DNA of 64,000 bases from an uncultured Mucilaginibacter sp. (GCF_903893715.1 NZ_CAITNG010000038.1:1-64000); one strand, 5' to 3'. Shown: positions 32,464-42,065, numbered from the stretch's first letter. Made by a program: numbers and translations. Notes: a model not told the origin generated them from the sequence alone.

Positions 32464-33105
32464 ATGAAGCGTTTACTGTTCATATTAAGTATGTTAGCCG
32501 CCACATCGGTTTTTGCCCAGCAAAAAGCCGAGCGTCCGCTGGTGCAGTTTTCGGGCGTGGTGATCAACGCCGATAGCAGCGGTATTGTACCTTACGTAAC
32601 CATCACTAACCTTTCGTTCAATAAACAGGTAAATTTGGCCAACTACAAAGGCTACTTCTCTTTTGTAGCTCACGAACAGGATACCATCAAATTTACCTCG
32701 ATAGGCTACGCTTCGACTACTATTGTCATCCCCGCTAAGGTGAATGATAAAAGCTATACCATACAGGTAAGGTTAAGTGCCTCGATTACGCATTTGCCGG
32801 CGGTTAGGGTATTCCCCTGGGCCACTACCGATGAGTTTAACAAAGACTTTTTGTCGATGAAGATAGCCGATGACGATTTGGCCATAGCGCGTAAAAACCT
32901 TACCGGGAAATCAATATCGTCCCTCGAGAAAACATTACCGCTTGACGGAGGTGACAGAACAATCCTCAACTACAATGATATGCACACCAATTTGGTGAAC
33001 TCACATTCCATCACCAATCCTTTGCTGAACCCATTTGCTTGGGGTGCACTGATCAAGGAAATTGCCGCGGGTGATAAGAGCAGAGGTGTATCTTCTGATT
33101 ATTAA
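32464..33105 (+). CDS. Exported protein with carboxypeptidase-like regulatory domain
   Basis: 213 residues from ATG at 32464, where a signal peptide (ILSMLAATSVFAQ) begins; an in-frame ATG 25 codons earlier would bury it. Residues about 30-115 form a CarboxypepD_reg-like beta-sandwich (FSGVVINADSSGIVPYVTI, YKGYFSFVAHEQDTIKFTSIGY), as found at the start of TonB-dependent receptors, here alone. The rest is unrecognised. The stop overlaps the convergent def stop by four bases. Confidence 0.75.
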   Translation: MKRLLFILSMLAATSVFAQQKAERPLVQFSGVVINADSSGIVPYVTITNLSFNKQVNLANYKGYFSFVAHEQDTIKFTSIGYASTTIVIPAKVNDKSYTIQVRLSASITHLPAVRVFPWATTDEFNKDFLSMKIADDDLAIARKNLTGKSISSLEKTLPLDGGDRTILNYNDMHTNLVNSHSITNPLLNPFAWGALIKEIAAGDKSRGVSSDY

Positions 33106-33674
33106 CGGCCTTTTTTAGCTGCCGGAAACTTCATTTTATAATCTACCGATATATTCCCTTTGGAGATATCGTTTAGTTTTTTCTCAATCAGCCTCTTGCG
33201 TAGCGGACTCAATTTATCGGTAAATAGTTTACCTTCAATATGGTCGTACTCATGCTGGATGATACGTGCTGCCAATCCGCCAAAGTTTTGCTGGTGGTGT
33301 TTCCAATCCTCATCATAATAAGAAATCACCAAATTGGCCGGGCGGTAAACGTCCTCGCGTATTTCGGGTATGCTCAGGCAACCTTCGTTAAATGGCCACT
33401 CCTCACCGCTTTCTTCTAATATTCGGGCATTGATGAAGGTCTTTTTAAAACCGTCCAGCTCAGGCTCGTCGTCGCTGAAGGGTGTGGCATCAACTACAAA
33501 CAACCGCATCGACAGGCCAACTTGCGGCGCTGCCAAACCAACACCTTTTGCGCCGTACATGGTTTCGAACATATCGGCTATAAGCGTTTTTAAGTTCGGA
33601 TATTCGTGCGGCTCAATATCGGTAGCAACACGTTTCAAAACCGGGTCGCCGTATGCTATGATAGGTAATTTCAT
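33102..33674 (-). CDS. def: Peptide deformylase
   Basis: Removes the formyl group from the N-terminal methionine of new proteins. 190 residues, metal site complete: motif 1 GVGLAAPQVG (44-53), motif 2 EGCLS with Cys99, motif 3 HEYDH with His141, Glu142 and His145. A TATTTTTG element ends 5 bases before the ATG. It is not next to fmt. Confidence 0.95.
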   Translation of the reverse strand: MKLPIIAYGDPVLKRVATDIEPHEYPNLKTLIADMFETMYGAKGVGLAAPQVGLSMRLFVVDATPFSDDEPELDGFKKTFINARILEESGEEWPFNEGCLSIPEIREDVYRPANLVISYYDEDWKHHQQNFGGLAARIIQHEYDHIEGKLFTDKLSPLRKRLIEKKLNDISKGNISVDYKMKFPAAKKGR

Positions 33675-33727
33675 TCCTGCAAAAATACAAGATTTAATTT
33701 TTGATAAAAATTTTAATATTTTTATGA

Positions 33728-33985
33728 ATGTCTTACATAATTTCTAAACATGCACTTGAACAAATCGTATTAAGAGGTATACCGGAAGATGTAGTTATAA
33801 AAATATTAGACAGCCCCGGCCAGATAATTAATTTGAATGATAAAAGGATATATCAATCGATCATTGAAGATGATGGAAAGCAATATTTAATCAGGATATT
33901 TGTTAATCACTTTAAAGAGCCCAACGTAGTTATAACAGCATACAAAACATCAAAAATAAACAAGTACTATGAAGGTAACATATGA
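33728..33985 (+). CDS. DUF4258 domain protein (putative toxin of a pair)
   Basis: 85 residues. The start SKHALEQIVLRGIPEDVVIKIL and the later KQYLIRIFVNHFKEPNVVITAYKTSKINKYY fit DUF4258, small proteins with a RelE/BrnT-like outline that are often paired with DUF2283 proteins. It overlaps the next gene by 17 bases. A toxin role is inferred from this arrangement, not shown. Confidence 0.7.
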   Translation: MSYIISKHALEQIVLRGIPEDVVIKILDSPGQIINLNDKRIYQSIIEDDGKQYLIRIFVNHFKEPNVVITAYKTSKINKYYEGNI

Positions 33986-34166
33986 TAAGGAGACGGATGC
34001 ATTATACATTCAATTCAAAGCCGAAAAAATAAATGAAAGCGATGAAGACAAGAATGGCGTGATGATAATTGACTATGCTGCCGACGGCTCTGTAATAGGT
34101 ATTGAGGTATTAAATGCTTCCGAAAAGCTATCGCTCCCGGTTGAGCTTGACTTTATTGAAACCTAA
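33969..34166 (+). CDS. DUF2283 domain protein (putative partner)
   Basis: 65 residues with the DUF2283 pattern: MKVTYDKETDALYIQF at the start and IIDYAADGSVIGIEVLNAS in the middle. Its start overlaps the DUF4258 gene, and its stop overlaps the convergent M16 peptidase stop by four bases. Probably the antitoxin-like partner of the DUF4258 protein. Confidence 0.75.
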   Translation: MKVTYDKETDALYIQFKAEKINESDEDKNGVMIIDYAADGSVIGIEVLNASEKLSLPVELDFIET

Positions 34167-35392
34167 TCGTTAGGCTCAAATAGCAAGGTAGCCATACGGC
34201 TGTTGTCAAAAATTTCGTTGGCAATATCCATCAACTCATCGGCAGTAACAGCGTTTATCCTGGCGAAAATTTCTTCTAAGCTATCAACCCGTTCAAAATC
34301 GATTAGGCTTTTGGCCATGGCGATAATCAGGCTGATACGGTTCTCTTCGCCCAAAGCGATCTGGCCGATAAATTTTTGTTTTGCCTGCTGCAATTGTAAA
34401 GTACCCAATTTTTGCTCGCGCAGTTTTTTGAGCTCTTTGTGGATGAGCTTGATGGCGCGTTCGGCTTTTTCGGTATCAGTACCAAAATAAATGGAAAAGA
34501 TGCCGCTATCAGAAAACGCCGAATAGTTAGACTCGATGGAGTAAGCGATGCCATATTTTTCGCGAATCTCGAGGTTTAAGCGCGAACTCATGCCCATGCC
34601 TCCCAAAATATTGTTGAGCAATAGTAGCCCATTCTTTTTTTGGTTGTTCAAAGCGTAAGCCTGGCTGCCGATGACGCCATGCGTTTGCGATATAGGTTTC
34701 GAAAAGCGCAGGGTTTCCGTCAAACCAATTTCGGGTTTGATACGATTCTTCAATGAAGCATTTTCGGGAACCGCACCAAAATATTTCTCTGTCAGTTTAA
34801 CCAGTTGCTTAAAATCGTATTCGCCCAAAACGGCAAAAACCATTTGGTGGGTATTGTAGTTTTGAGCGATGAATTGCTGAATATCGTTCCTGTTCAATTG
34901 GTTTACGCTTTCGGCAGTACCCAAAACATTGCGGCCAAGGGGATGGTTTTTAAACAGGATATCCTCAAAATCGTCCTGTATGGCTTCGTCGGGCTGGTCC
35001 AGGTAGGACGCTATTTCGTCCAGTATCACACCCTTTTCTTTCACCAATTCCTCTTCGGGGAAGGTGGAGTGGAAAACAATGTCTTCCGTAAGGTCGATAG
35101 CCCGCTCCAAATGTTGTTTTAAGAACGAAGCATGTATGCAGGTATACTCTTTGGTGGTATAGGCATTCAGGTCGGCACCCACCAATTCCAAATGGTTCAG
35201 TATCTGATTGGTATTGCGGCGCACAGTGGCTTTAAACAGCAGGTGCTCGATGAAGTGCGCCAGGCCGTCTCTACCGTGCGCCTCGTCGCGTGCGCCGGCA
35301 TTTACCACAAAGCAGCAATGCGCTATGGTCGATGCTACGGGCTTGTACAGCAGGCGGATGCCGTTTTGTAAAGTGTGAACCTGGTAATCCAT
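34163..35392 (-). CDS. M16 family zinc metallopeptidase
   Basis: 409 residues from the ATG at 35392; upstream in-frame codons lie in the hpt promoter region and do not look coding. The inverted zinc motif HFIEH occupies 46-50 with the expected downstream acidic residues (EKGVILDEI), and a second non-catalytic half follows (GMGMSSRLNLEIREKYGIAYSI). Processing-peptidase type, cytoplasmic or periplasmic; no clear signal peptide. A TATCTTTG element ends 7 bases before ATG. Divergent from hpt. Confidence 0.9.
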   Translation of the reverse strand: MDYQVHTLQNGIRLLYKPVASTIAHCCFVVNAGARDEAHGRDGLAHFIEHLLFKATVRRNTNQILNHLELVGADLNAYTTKEYTCIHASFLKQHLERAIDLTEDIVFHSTFPEEELVKEKGVILDEIASYLDQPDEAIQDDFEDILFKNHPLGRNVLGTAESVNQLNRNDIQQFIAQNYNTHQMVFAVLGEYDFKQLVKLTEKYFGAVPENASLKNRIKPEIGLTETLRFSKPISQTHGVIGSQAYALNNQKKNGLLLLNNILGGMGMSSRLNLEIREKYGIAYSIESNYSAFSDSGIFSIYFGTDTEKAERAIKLIHKELKKLREQKLGTLQLQQAKQKFIGQIALGEENRISLIIAMAKSLIDFERVDSLEEIFARINAVTADELMDIANEIFDNSRMATLLFEPND

Positions 35393-35467
35393 AAGCGGGC
35401 AAAGATAAGTAAATATCCCAATCCTGATTTTTGAACATTGCTGCCCGATTTTAACTATTTTAGCCTG

Positions 35468-36007
35468 ATGAAAGTTAAAATTCACGACTTGGAGTTCGAG
35501 AAAATGATACCTTTTGAGCATATCGAACAACGGACTGCGGAGCTGGGCCAAACCATCAGCAAAGAATACCAAAATAGCACACCGATATTTGTGGGCGTTC
35601 TAAACGGCTGTTTCATGTTTACGGCCGACCTGCTGAAACAGGTAAACCTGCCCTGCGAGGTTGCTTTTATGAAATTGTCGTCGTACAGGGGTGGCTTGGA
35701 AAGCACACGCAGCATCCGCGAGGACCTTGACCTGAGCGTTGACATACAAGGCCGCCACGTAGTTTTGGTAGAAGATATTGTGGATACCGGCAATACCCTG
35801 CGCTACATGGTTGACAAGTTGAATGCCTTGAACCCGGCATCCATCAAAGTGTGCGCCTTGCTGTATAAACCAGAGGCCATGGAACATGATATACCCGAAC
35901 TGCAATATGTTGGTTTTGAAATTGAGAACAAGTTTGTGGTAGGTTATGGTTTGGATTACAAAGAGCTGGGCCGCAATTTGAAGGATATTTATCAATTGGT
36001 GAAATGA
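35468..36007 (+). CDS. hpt: Hypoxanthine phosphoribosyltransferase
   Basis: Purine salvage: joins hypoxanthine or guanine to PRPP. 179 residues from the ATG at 35468. The PRPP loop VLVEDIVDTGNTL (about 99-111), FVGVLNGCFMFTADL and the late VGYGLDYKELGRNL are typical. Its stop overlaps the start of the next gene (ATGA). Confidence 0.95.
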   Translation: MKVKIHDLEFEKMIPFEHIEQRTAELGQTISKEYQNSTPIFVGVLNGCFMFTADLLKQVNLPCEVAFMKLSSYRGGLESTRSIREDLDLSVDIQGRHVVLVEDIVDTGNTLRYMVDKLNALNPASIKVCALLYKPEAMEHDIPELQYVGFEIENKFVVGYGLDYKELGRNLKDIYQLVK

Positions 36008-36573
36008 TAAAATATGTGTTGGTATGTTTGCTTTTTTTGGGACTGTATTTAAATGCGGATTCGCAAACCGCTACCACAGCGTTTAAACTCGATTCATTAA
36101 TTAGTTCTGAAATTAGAAAGATAAATCTAAGTCATGGGGTAATTGTGTACAAATCAAGTCTCGCAAATTTGAAAAAGGAATTAAAGAGCATTGAAATGTT
36201 AGAAGACATTCATTTCAAAAAAGTCCATTATCATAAAACCCGCAACGACAGCTTAACTTATCAAGTTTGGACGTCCGCGGAAAGCTTAAATGCGACCCCC
36301 AAAATTGAACTTTATGTACAATCCGGAACATTTACAGATAAAATCGACAACGAGAAAAACAGCGCAAGCAATAAACTTAGTGTAGAACACATCAGGATAA
36401 CAAGGTTACATCGGCCATACATAATCGAACTAATTACATGTACAAAAGGCCCATTGACTTTTTTACAGGTTGATAAGAAAAAATGTGAGATAGCCTATGA
36501 GGATGCTTTGATAGGGATAGGGAACGCCTATGCACTTTTAGAAAAAAACGTAAAAGGACAAGCAGTACAATGA
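36004..36573 (+). CDS. Exported protein of unknown function
   Basis: 189 residues with a signal peptide (LVCLLFLGLYLNADSQ). No family recognised. The start overlaps the hpt stop (ATGA) and the end overlaps the GH43 gene start by four bases, so it is translated as part of a three-gene unit. The DNA is AT-richer than both neighbours. A role beside the arabinanase is possible but not supported by sequence. Confidence 0.65.
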   Translation: MIKYVLVCLLFLGLYLNADSQTATTAFKLDSLISSEIRKINLSHGVIVYKSSLANLKKELKSIEMLEDIHFKKVHYHKTRNDSLTYQVWTSAESLNATPKIELYVQSGTFTDKIDNEKNSASNKLSVEHIRITRLHRPYIIELITCTKGPLTFLQVDKKKCEIAYEDALIGIGNAYALLEKNVKGQAVQ

Positions 36574-37559
36574 AAAGATTGATTTGGATTGTTTTACTTC
36601 TGTTATCTAAATTGTCGACGCATGCACAAAACGTAAAACCCCGCATCTCCGTACACGACCCGGTGATGTTCAAACAGGATAGTATGTACTATATTTTTTG
36701 CACCGGCAGGGGTATCGCCGTATGGTCGTCAAAAAATATGACGGATTGGACGCGGGAAAAACCCGTTTTTACCCAAACACCCGATTGGGCGTCAAAGGCC
36801 ATCCCCAAAGCACGCCCAAACGATTTTTGGGCGCCTGATATATCGTACTATAAAGGCACCTACTACCTGTTTTACGCGGTGTCGGTTTTTGGTAAGAACA
36901 CATCCGTTATCGGCTTAGCCACCAACAAAACCCTGCATACCGATTCGCCGGATTTTAAATGGGTGGATCAAGGGTTGGTGATACAATCCTTCCCGGGGCA
37001 GGATATGTTCAACGCCATCGACCCGAATTTGATACGTGATGAAAAAGATGCGCCTTACTTGACTTTCGGCTCCTTTTGGGACGGCATTAAACTGGTAAAG
37101 CTGAGCGCCGACTTGAAACAGCCTATAGAGCCCAAACCCTGGTTAACCATAGCCAGTCGTCCGCGCAAAGCAAACCTGCCCGATAGCGTGGCTGGTAACG
37201 CCGCCATTGAAGGCCCTTTCATTTTTAAAAAGAACGGCTATTACTACCTGTTTACCAGTTGGGATTATTGTTGCCGCGGGCCTCAAAGCACCTATAAAAT
37301 GATGGTTGGCCGCTCCAAAAAACTGACCGGCCCCTATACCGACCGTAACGGCACCGACTTGGCCAAAGGCGGCGGCACCTTGGTTTTAGCCGGCGACAAA
37401 GATTGGTACGGCGTAGGCCATAATGCCGTTTGTAGCTTTGACGGGGTGGATTATATCATCTTTCATGCCTATGATGCGGCGGATAAGGGGCGGTCGAAGT
37501 TGAGGATAGAAAAATTGGGTTGGGATAGTGAGGGTTGGCCGGTTGTGGGGGTGAAGTAG
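36570..37559 (+). CDS. GH43 family glycosidase, arabinan endo-1,5-alpha-L-arabinosidase type
   Basis: 329 residues with signal peptide (LLSKLSTHAQ). Five-bladed propeller with the three acidic residues of GH43: Asp30 in VHDPVMF (general base), Asp in NAIDPNLI (pKa modulator) and Glu in AIEGPFIF (general acid). FWAPDISYYKGTYYLFYAVS and WDYCCRG, GVGHNAV are typical of arabinanases of subfamilies 4-6. Acts on plant arabinan in the periplasm or outside. It is not accompanied by SusCD genes here. Confidence 0.88.
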   Translation: MKRLIWIVLLLLSKLSTHAQNVKPRISVHDPVMFKQDSMYYIFCTGRGIAVWSSKNMTDWTREKPVFTQTPDWASKAIPKARPNDFWAPDISYYKGTYYLFYAVSVFGKNTSVIGLATNKTLHTDSPDFKWVDQGLVIQSFPGQDMFNAIDPNLIRDEKDAPYLTFGSFWDGIKLVKLSADLKQPIEPKPWLTIASRPRKANLPDSVAGNAAIEGPFIFKKNGYYYLFTSWDYCCRGPQSTYKMMVGRSKKLTGPYTDRNGTDLAKGGGTLVLAGDKDWYGVGHNAVCSFDGVDYIIFHAYDAADKGRSKLRIEKLGWDSEGWPVVGVK

Positions 37560-37560
37560 C

Positions 37561-37863
37561 TTATAATTGTGTTAATTTATACGGGTCTTGTCTGTTATCA
37601 AAAAGAGAAACGATTTCAACCAACTCATTGGTTACCCGAAAATAAATAGACGTTTGTGCCGAAAAAACGCATCTCTGAATGGACTTGTCTTTTAAAACCA
37701 TAGGATAGTGTTCGGGATTGTTTTGAATGCGTTCTATAGTTTCGTCGATTTCCGTTGCAATACGAATAGTTATTTCCTTGCCCCATTCCTCCAATAAATA
37801 GTCAACAAGGCTTTCATAGTCATTTAAGGCTCTGTCAGACCATAACAATTTCCTTTCAGCCAT
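37561..37863 (-). CDS. RelE/ParE-type toxin
   Basis: 100 residues: WSDRALNDYESLVDYLLEEW, a helix with IRIATEIDETIERIQNNPEHYPMV, and strands QRCVFSAQTSIYFRVTNELVEIVSLFDNRQDP, the ParE/RelE outline. It overlaps the upstream antitoxin-like gene by 8 bases and ends one base from the convergent GH43 stop. ParE members poison gyrase, RelE members cut mRNA; sequence alone does not decide. Confidence 0.85.
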   Translation of the reverse strand: MAERKLLWSDRALNDYESLVDYLLEEWGKEITIRIATEIDETIERIQNNPEHYPMVLKDKSIQRCVFSAQTSIYFRVTNELVEIVSLFDNRQDPYKLTQL

Positions 37864-38095
37864 TGCTGGAACGGAAGTTTTTTATCTTTTCGCTGATACG
37901 GCTTTTAACTTCGGTCATGGTATGAACCCGACCTGCATCAAGATCAGCCAATCCCATATTGATACCTTTAAGCTCGGCATCCGACAATTTATAATTGTCA
38001 TTCTCAACATGATATTTTAAATCTAACCGATCTAACAGGGCCTGTAAAACCGGGAGGTCTTTCTCTTTGTCTATTTCCACCGTTAATGTTGTCAT
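37856..38095 (-). CDS. Antitoxin-like partner of the RelE/ParE toxin
   Basis: 79 residues from ATG at 38095 (MTTLTVEIDKEKD); a start nine codons earlier is less likely. It has a short beta N-terminus, an acidic middle and a helical Lys/Arg-rich end. It resembles Bacteroidota antitoxins that lack a clear DNA-binding motif. Antitoxin precedes toxin with an 8-base overlap. It sits between mfd and a GH43 gene. Confidence 0.65.
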   Translation of the reverse strand: MTTLTVEIDKEKDLPVLQALLDRLDLKYHVENDNYKLSDAELKGINMGLADLDAGRVHTMTEVKSRISEKIKNFRSSNG

Positions 38096-38127
38096 ATCCA
38101 AATTTACAAAATATTCCCACAAAAATC

Positions 38128-41100
38128 CTACACCCCAACCGGCTCCGCAATCTCGCTCAACAACTCTACAGCCTCATCAATGCCTTGCACGTTTTCAATG
38201 CTCAATCGTAGGGTATTTTTCACCTCTTTTAAATTGCAGCGGCGCGGGTTGGCCTGTAAAAAGGTGAGTACCTGTTTAAACTGGTCGGTTTCGAAATAGG
38301 CGCTTTGCTGGTTAGCGATGAAGTAGCCACGCAACACATTCTTTTTAAGCGATATTTTTTCGAAGCCGATGCTTTTACCCAGCCATTGCAGGCGCATGGT
38401 ATTGAGCAGGTCGTTTACCTGGCGGGGCACAGGGCCAAACCGGTCGTGCAGTTGGTGCGCGAAGGCATCGAGTTGGGTTTCGTTTTCCAGTTTGCTTAGT
38501 TCGGTGTACAGGTTGTAACGTTCCTGTATGCTGGTTACATATTCGTCGGGTATCAGTATCTCCAGGTCGGTATCAATTTGGGTGAAGGAGATGAACGCCC
38601 GTGGTTTTTCGTCGGTAAACAGACCTTTAAACTCGTCTTCTTTTAGTTCCTGTATGGCCTCGTCCAGTATCTTATGGTACATTTCGAAACCTATCTCAGC
38701 AATAAAACCGCTTTGCTCGGCACCCAACAGGTTACCGCTTCCGCGGATGTCGAGATCGCGCATGGCTACGTTGAAGCCGCTGCCCAGGTCGCTAAACTCT
38801 TCGATGGCGCTCAGGCGTTTGCGCGCTTCGGGTGTCAAGGTTGATAGCGGCGGGCTCAACAAATAACAAAAAGCCTTCTTGTTGCTCCGGCCAACGCGGC
38901 CGCGCATCTGGTGCAGGTCGCTCAGGCCAAACATGTGGGCGTGGTTAATGATGATGGTATTGGCGTTGGGTATATCCAAACCGGCCTCGATAATGGTGGT
39001 AGCTACCAGTACATCATATTCGCCGCTCACAAATTTGAGCATTACGTCTTCCAGGTCGTCGCCCTCCAACTGGCCGTGGGCAATACCTACACGGGCTTTG
39101 GGTACCAGTTTGTGTATCATACCGCCTAACTGAGGTAAGTCGGCAACGCGGTTATGAATAAAGAATATCTGCCCGCCGCGCTCAATCTCGTATTCAACGG
39201 CCTCTTTTATCAGCTTATCGTTAAATACATGCAGCTCGGTTACTACGGGCTGGCGGTTAGGCGGTGGTGTGGATATGATGGACAAATCGCGTGCGCCCAT
39301 GAGCGAGAAGTGCAGCGTACGTGGTATAGGCGTAGCGGTAAGCGTGAGTGTATCTACATTTACGCGCATGGCCTTTAATTTTTCTTTGGTGGTTACCCCG
39401 AATTTCTGTTCCTCGTCGATGATCATCAGGCCAAGGTCCTTAAACTTTACGTCCTTGCTTACCAGGCGGTGCGTACCAATGATGATATCGACCTTACCTT
39501 CGGCCAGTTTGCTCAAGGTCTCCTTAATTTGACCGGTTGATTTAAAACGGTTCACATAATCAATATTTGCAGGAAAGCCTTTTAGGCGCTCGGAAAAAGT
39601 TTTATAGTGTTGGGCCGCCAAAATAGTGGTAGGTACCAAAATAGCCACCTGTTTGCTATCGGCAACAGCCTTAAAAGCGGCTCGTATGGCAATTTCTGTT
39701 TTACCAAAACCTACATCGCCGCAAATGAGGCGGTCCATGGGGTGCGGCGATTCCATGTCTTTTTTAAAATCGACGGTGGCCTTTTCCTGGTCGGGGGTGT
39801 CCTCATAAATAAATGAGGCCTCCAGCTCTGTTTGCAGGTAACTATCGGGCGAAAAGGCATTGCCGTTTTGGGCCTTGCGTACAGCGTAAAGCTGTATCAG
39901 GTCGCGGGCTATGTCTTTAACTTTTTTTTTAGTGTTTTTTTTTAGCTTGTCCCAGGCATCTGTTCCAAGTTTGTTCATTTTGGGCATAGTGCCCTCCTTG
40001 CCGCTGTATTTTGAGATGCGGTTGAGCGAGTTGATGTTGACGTACAGCAAGTCGTTATCTGCGTAAAGCAAGCGTATCATCTCCTGCATTTTGCCCGCAA
40101 CCTCCACTTTTTCCAACCCGGCATATTTGCCTATACCATGGTCTATGTGCGTAATGTAATCGCCGGGTTTTAGCTCGCGCAGCTCTTTCAGGGTAATGGC
40201 CTGCGAACGCTGGTAACCCTTTTTGAGCTTGTATTTGTAGTAACGATCGAATATCTGGTGGTCGGTATAGCAAGCGATTTTTTGCTGCAGGTCCACAAAG
40301 CCCTCGCGGATGGAAACGTTTACCGGGGTAAATTTGATTGATTTGTCCAGATCCTCAAAAATAGCGTAGAGGCGCTCCATTTGCCGGGTACTATCGGTAA
40401 AAATGCAGTTCTCTATTTTATCGGCCTCGTTGTTTTTGATGTTATGGATGAGCAGGCTAAAATCCTTATTGAAGGATGGCTGTGGCCTGATATCGAACTG
40501 GACGCTATCCGTAGGGGTGTAGAAGAACTGTTTGCCAAATTCAATAACCGGGAAATCATGGAGCTGGTCGGCGATAAGCTTCTCATCGGTAAAAGCAAAC
40601 TTGGGGTCTATCCAGTCGGGGTTTTGGTTTTTATCCTCTGCCGATAAAGCCTTCCACAATTGCGTGGCCTTTTTATAACCGGTTTGGATGATATCCAGTG
40701 TAAACTGCACATCTTTTATCCATACCTGCGTGGATGGGTCGATATATTCTAACAAGGAGATGTTGTTCTCGGTTAAAAACTTCGACTGTACGTTAGGCAC
40801 GATAGTAATGGTCTTTACCTGCTCGACGGATAGCTGGCTTTCAATTTCGAAGGTGCGGATGGATTCCACCAGGTCGCCAAAAAACTCAACCCTGTAGGGC
40901 AAATCGTGCGAGAAGGAGAAAATATCAACAATACCACCGCGAATGGAAAACTGGCCGGGTTCGTACACAAAATCAACGCGTTCAAAATCGTACTCAATTA
41001 AAAACTCGTTGATAAAATCGAGGCTTAGTTTGTTGTTTATGGCAATTTCGAGGGTATTCTTTTCGAGCGAGGCGCGGTCTATCACCTTTTCGGCGATGGC

Positions 41101-41481
41101 TTCGGGGTAAGTAACGATGAGTTTGCCGTATTCGGATGAATGGTTCAATTCGTTCAGTACTTCGGCGCGGGCCAAAACATGGGTGCTGTCGGGCTGGGTA
41201 AACTCAAAAGGTTTGCGGAAGGAGGAAGGGAATACCAATACTTCTTTGTCGAGCATGTTCTCCAAATCCGCCTGAAAATAGCTGGCCTCTTCCCTGTCGG
41301 GCAGTACGAACAGCATGTGGCTGTGCTTCAAAAAATACAAAGCTACCGCCATGGCCGCATCGCTCGATCCGACAAGCCCCCGTAGGTGTACCCTCGGGTT
41401 TTTAGTAGCATTCAGCGCTTTTGCCAACGTTTGTATGCGTTCGTCGGCTTTGTATCGCTCCAGTATATCTCGAATATTCAA
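38128..41481 (-). CDS. mfd: Transcription-repair coupling factor
   Basis: 1117 residues. Removes stalled RNA polymerase and recruits UvrA. N-terminal UvrB-like domains (FVLPDREEASYFQADLE, YEPGQFSIRGGIVDIF), the CarD-like RNA polymerase interaction domain (LKPGDYITHIDHGIGKYAGL), the RecG-like motor with Walker A GDVGFGKTE and motif II DEEQKFG, the TRG-type segment IRGSGNLLGAEQSG, and the C-terminal domain. The start codon is TTG at 41479-41481; TATATTTG ends 7 bases before it. Its partner uvrB is also in this window, about 30 kb away. Confidence 0.96.
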   Translation of the reverse strand: MNIRDILERYKADERIQTLAKALNATKNPRVHLRGLVGSSDAAMAVALYFLKHSHMLFVLPDREEASYFQADLENMLDKEVLVFPSSFRKPFEFTQPDSTHVLARAEVLNELNHSSEYGKLIVTYPEAIAEKVIDRASLEKNTLEIAINNKLSLDFINEFLIEYDFERVDFVYEPGQFSIRGGIVDIFSFSHDLPYRVEFFGDLVESIRTFEIESQLSVEQVKTITIVPNVQSKFLTENNISLLEYIDPSTQVWIKDVQFTLDIIQTGYKKATQLWKALSAEDKNQNPDWIDPKFAFTDEKLIADQLHDFPVIEFGKQFFYTPTDSVQFDIRPQPSFNKDFSLLIHNIKNNEADKIENCIFTDSTRQMERLYAIFEDLDKSIKFTPVNVSIREGFVDLQQKIACYTDHQIFDRYYKYKLKKGYQRSQAITLKELRELKPGDYITHIDHGIGKYAGLEKVEVAGKMQEMIRLLYADNDLLYVNINSLNRISKYSGKEGTMPKMNKLGTDAWDKLKKNTKKKVKDIARDLIQLYAVRKAQNGNAFSPDSYLQTELEASFIYEDTPDQEKATVDFKKDMESPHPMDRLICGDVGFGKTEIAIRAAFKAVADSKQVAILVPTTILAAQHYKTFSERLKGFPANIDYVNRFKSTGQIKETLSKLAEGKVDIIIGTHRLVSKDVKFKDLGLMIIDEEQKFGVTTKEKLKAMRVNVDTLTLTATPIPRTLHFSLMGARDLSIISTPPPNRQPVVTELHVFNDKLIKEAVEYEIERGGQIFFIHNRVADLPQLGGMIHKLVPKARVGIAHGQLEGDDLEDVMLKFVSGEYDVLVATTIIEAGLDIPNANTIIINHAHMFGLSDLHQMRGRVGRSNKKAFCYLLSPPLSTLTPEARKRLSAIEEFSDLGSGFNVAMRDLDIRGSGNLLGAEQSGFIAEIGFEMYHKILDEAIQELKEDEFKGLFTDEKPRAFISFTQIDTDLEILIPDEYVTSIQERYNLYTELSKLENETQLDAFAHQLHDRFGPVPRQVNDLLNTMRLQWLGKSIGFEKISLKKNVLRGYFIANQQSAYFETDQFKQVLTFLQANPRRCNLKEVKNTLRLSIENVQGIDEAVELLSEIAEPVGV

Positions 41482-41657
41482 ATCGCTGCAAATATACGGA
41501 AAGCGGGCTTAGCGGGCGAAGCTTTTTAGCGCCAAACAAAAAAATGAAAACAAAAGGCAGCATAATTTACTTGTAAATTATAATTGTCAATCAGCTGAAT
41601 AAAGTGTTGATTTTGAACAATTAAATATAAATTTATATTTATAAACCAACCTGAATA

Positions 41658-42065
41658 ATGATGAAAACCACTTTGATTTCCGGCGCCATAATTGGCGTGC
41701 TTAGCGCAGTTTGGATATTTGGAATGTATAGGCTTGGCATTAGCACTAAACCAACGACAGATTTTAGCCCGATAGAACTGACCGCAGGACTGATACCTTT
41801 ATTGGGACTATATTTTGGTGTACGCGCTTACCGCAATGAAGTATTGGGCGGGCAAATGAGTTTTTTGGAAGGCCTGTCCGAAAGTTTTAAGATATTGATT
41901 TTAGGTGGTATGATAGCCGTTGCCTTTGCCATCTTGTTTATTTCCTATGTTTCGGCGATGAGCATTACCGATTTTTCGGGACAAATATTTGGCGCTTTGC
42001 TGTTGGGTTTGCTATTTTCGTTAGCGGTAGCGTTGCTGCTGGCGAACAAGCATAAAAATGTATGA
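41658..42065 (+). CDS. DUF4199 membrane protein
   Basis: 135 residues with four hydrophobic helices, start SGAIIGVLSAVWIFGMYRLG and middle GVRAYRNEVLGGQMSFLEGL, the DUF4199 pattern. Function unknown. ATG codons at 41658 and 41661 are both possible. It overlaps the next gene by 8 bases. First of a run of four short overlapping or adjoining genes. Confidence 0.75.
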   Translation: MMKTTLISGAIIGVLSAVWIFGMYRLGISTKPTTDFSPIELTAGLIPLLGLYFGVRAYRNEVLGGQMSFLEGLSESFKILILGGMIAVAFAILFISYVSAMSITDFSGQIFGALLLGLLFSLAVALLLANKHKNV

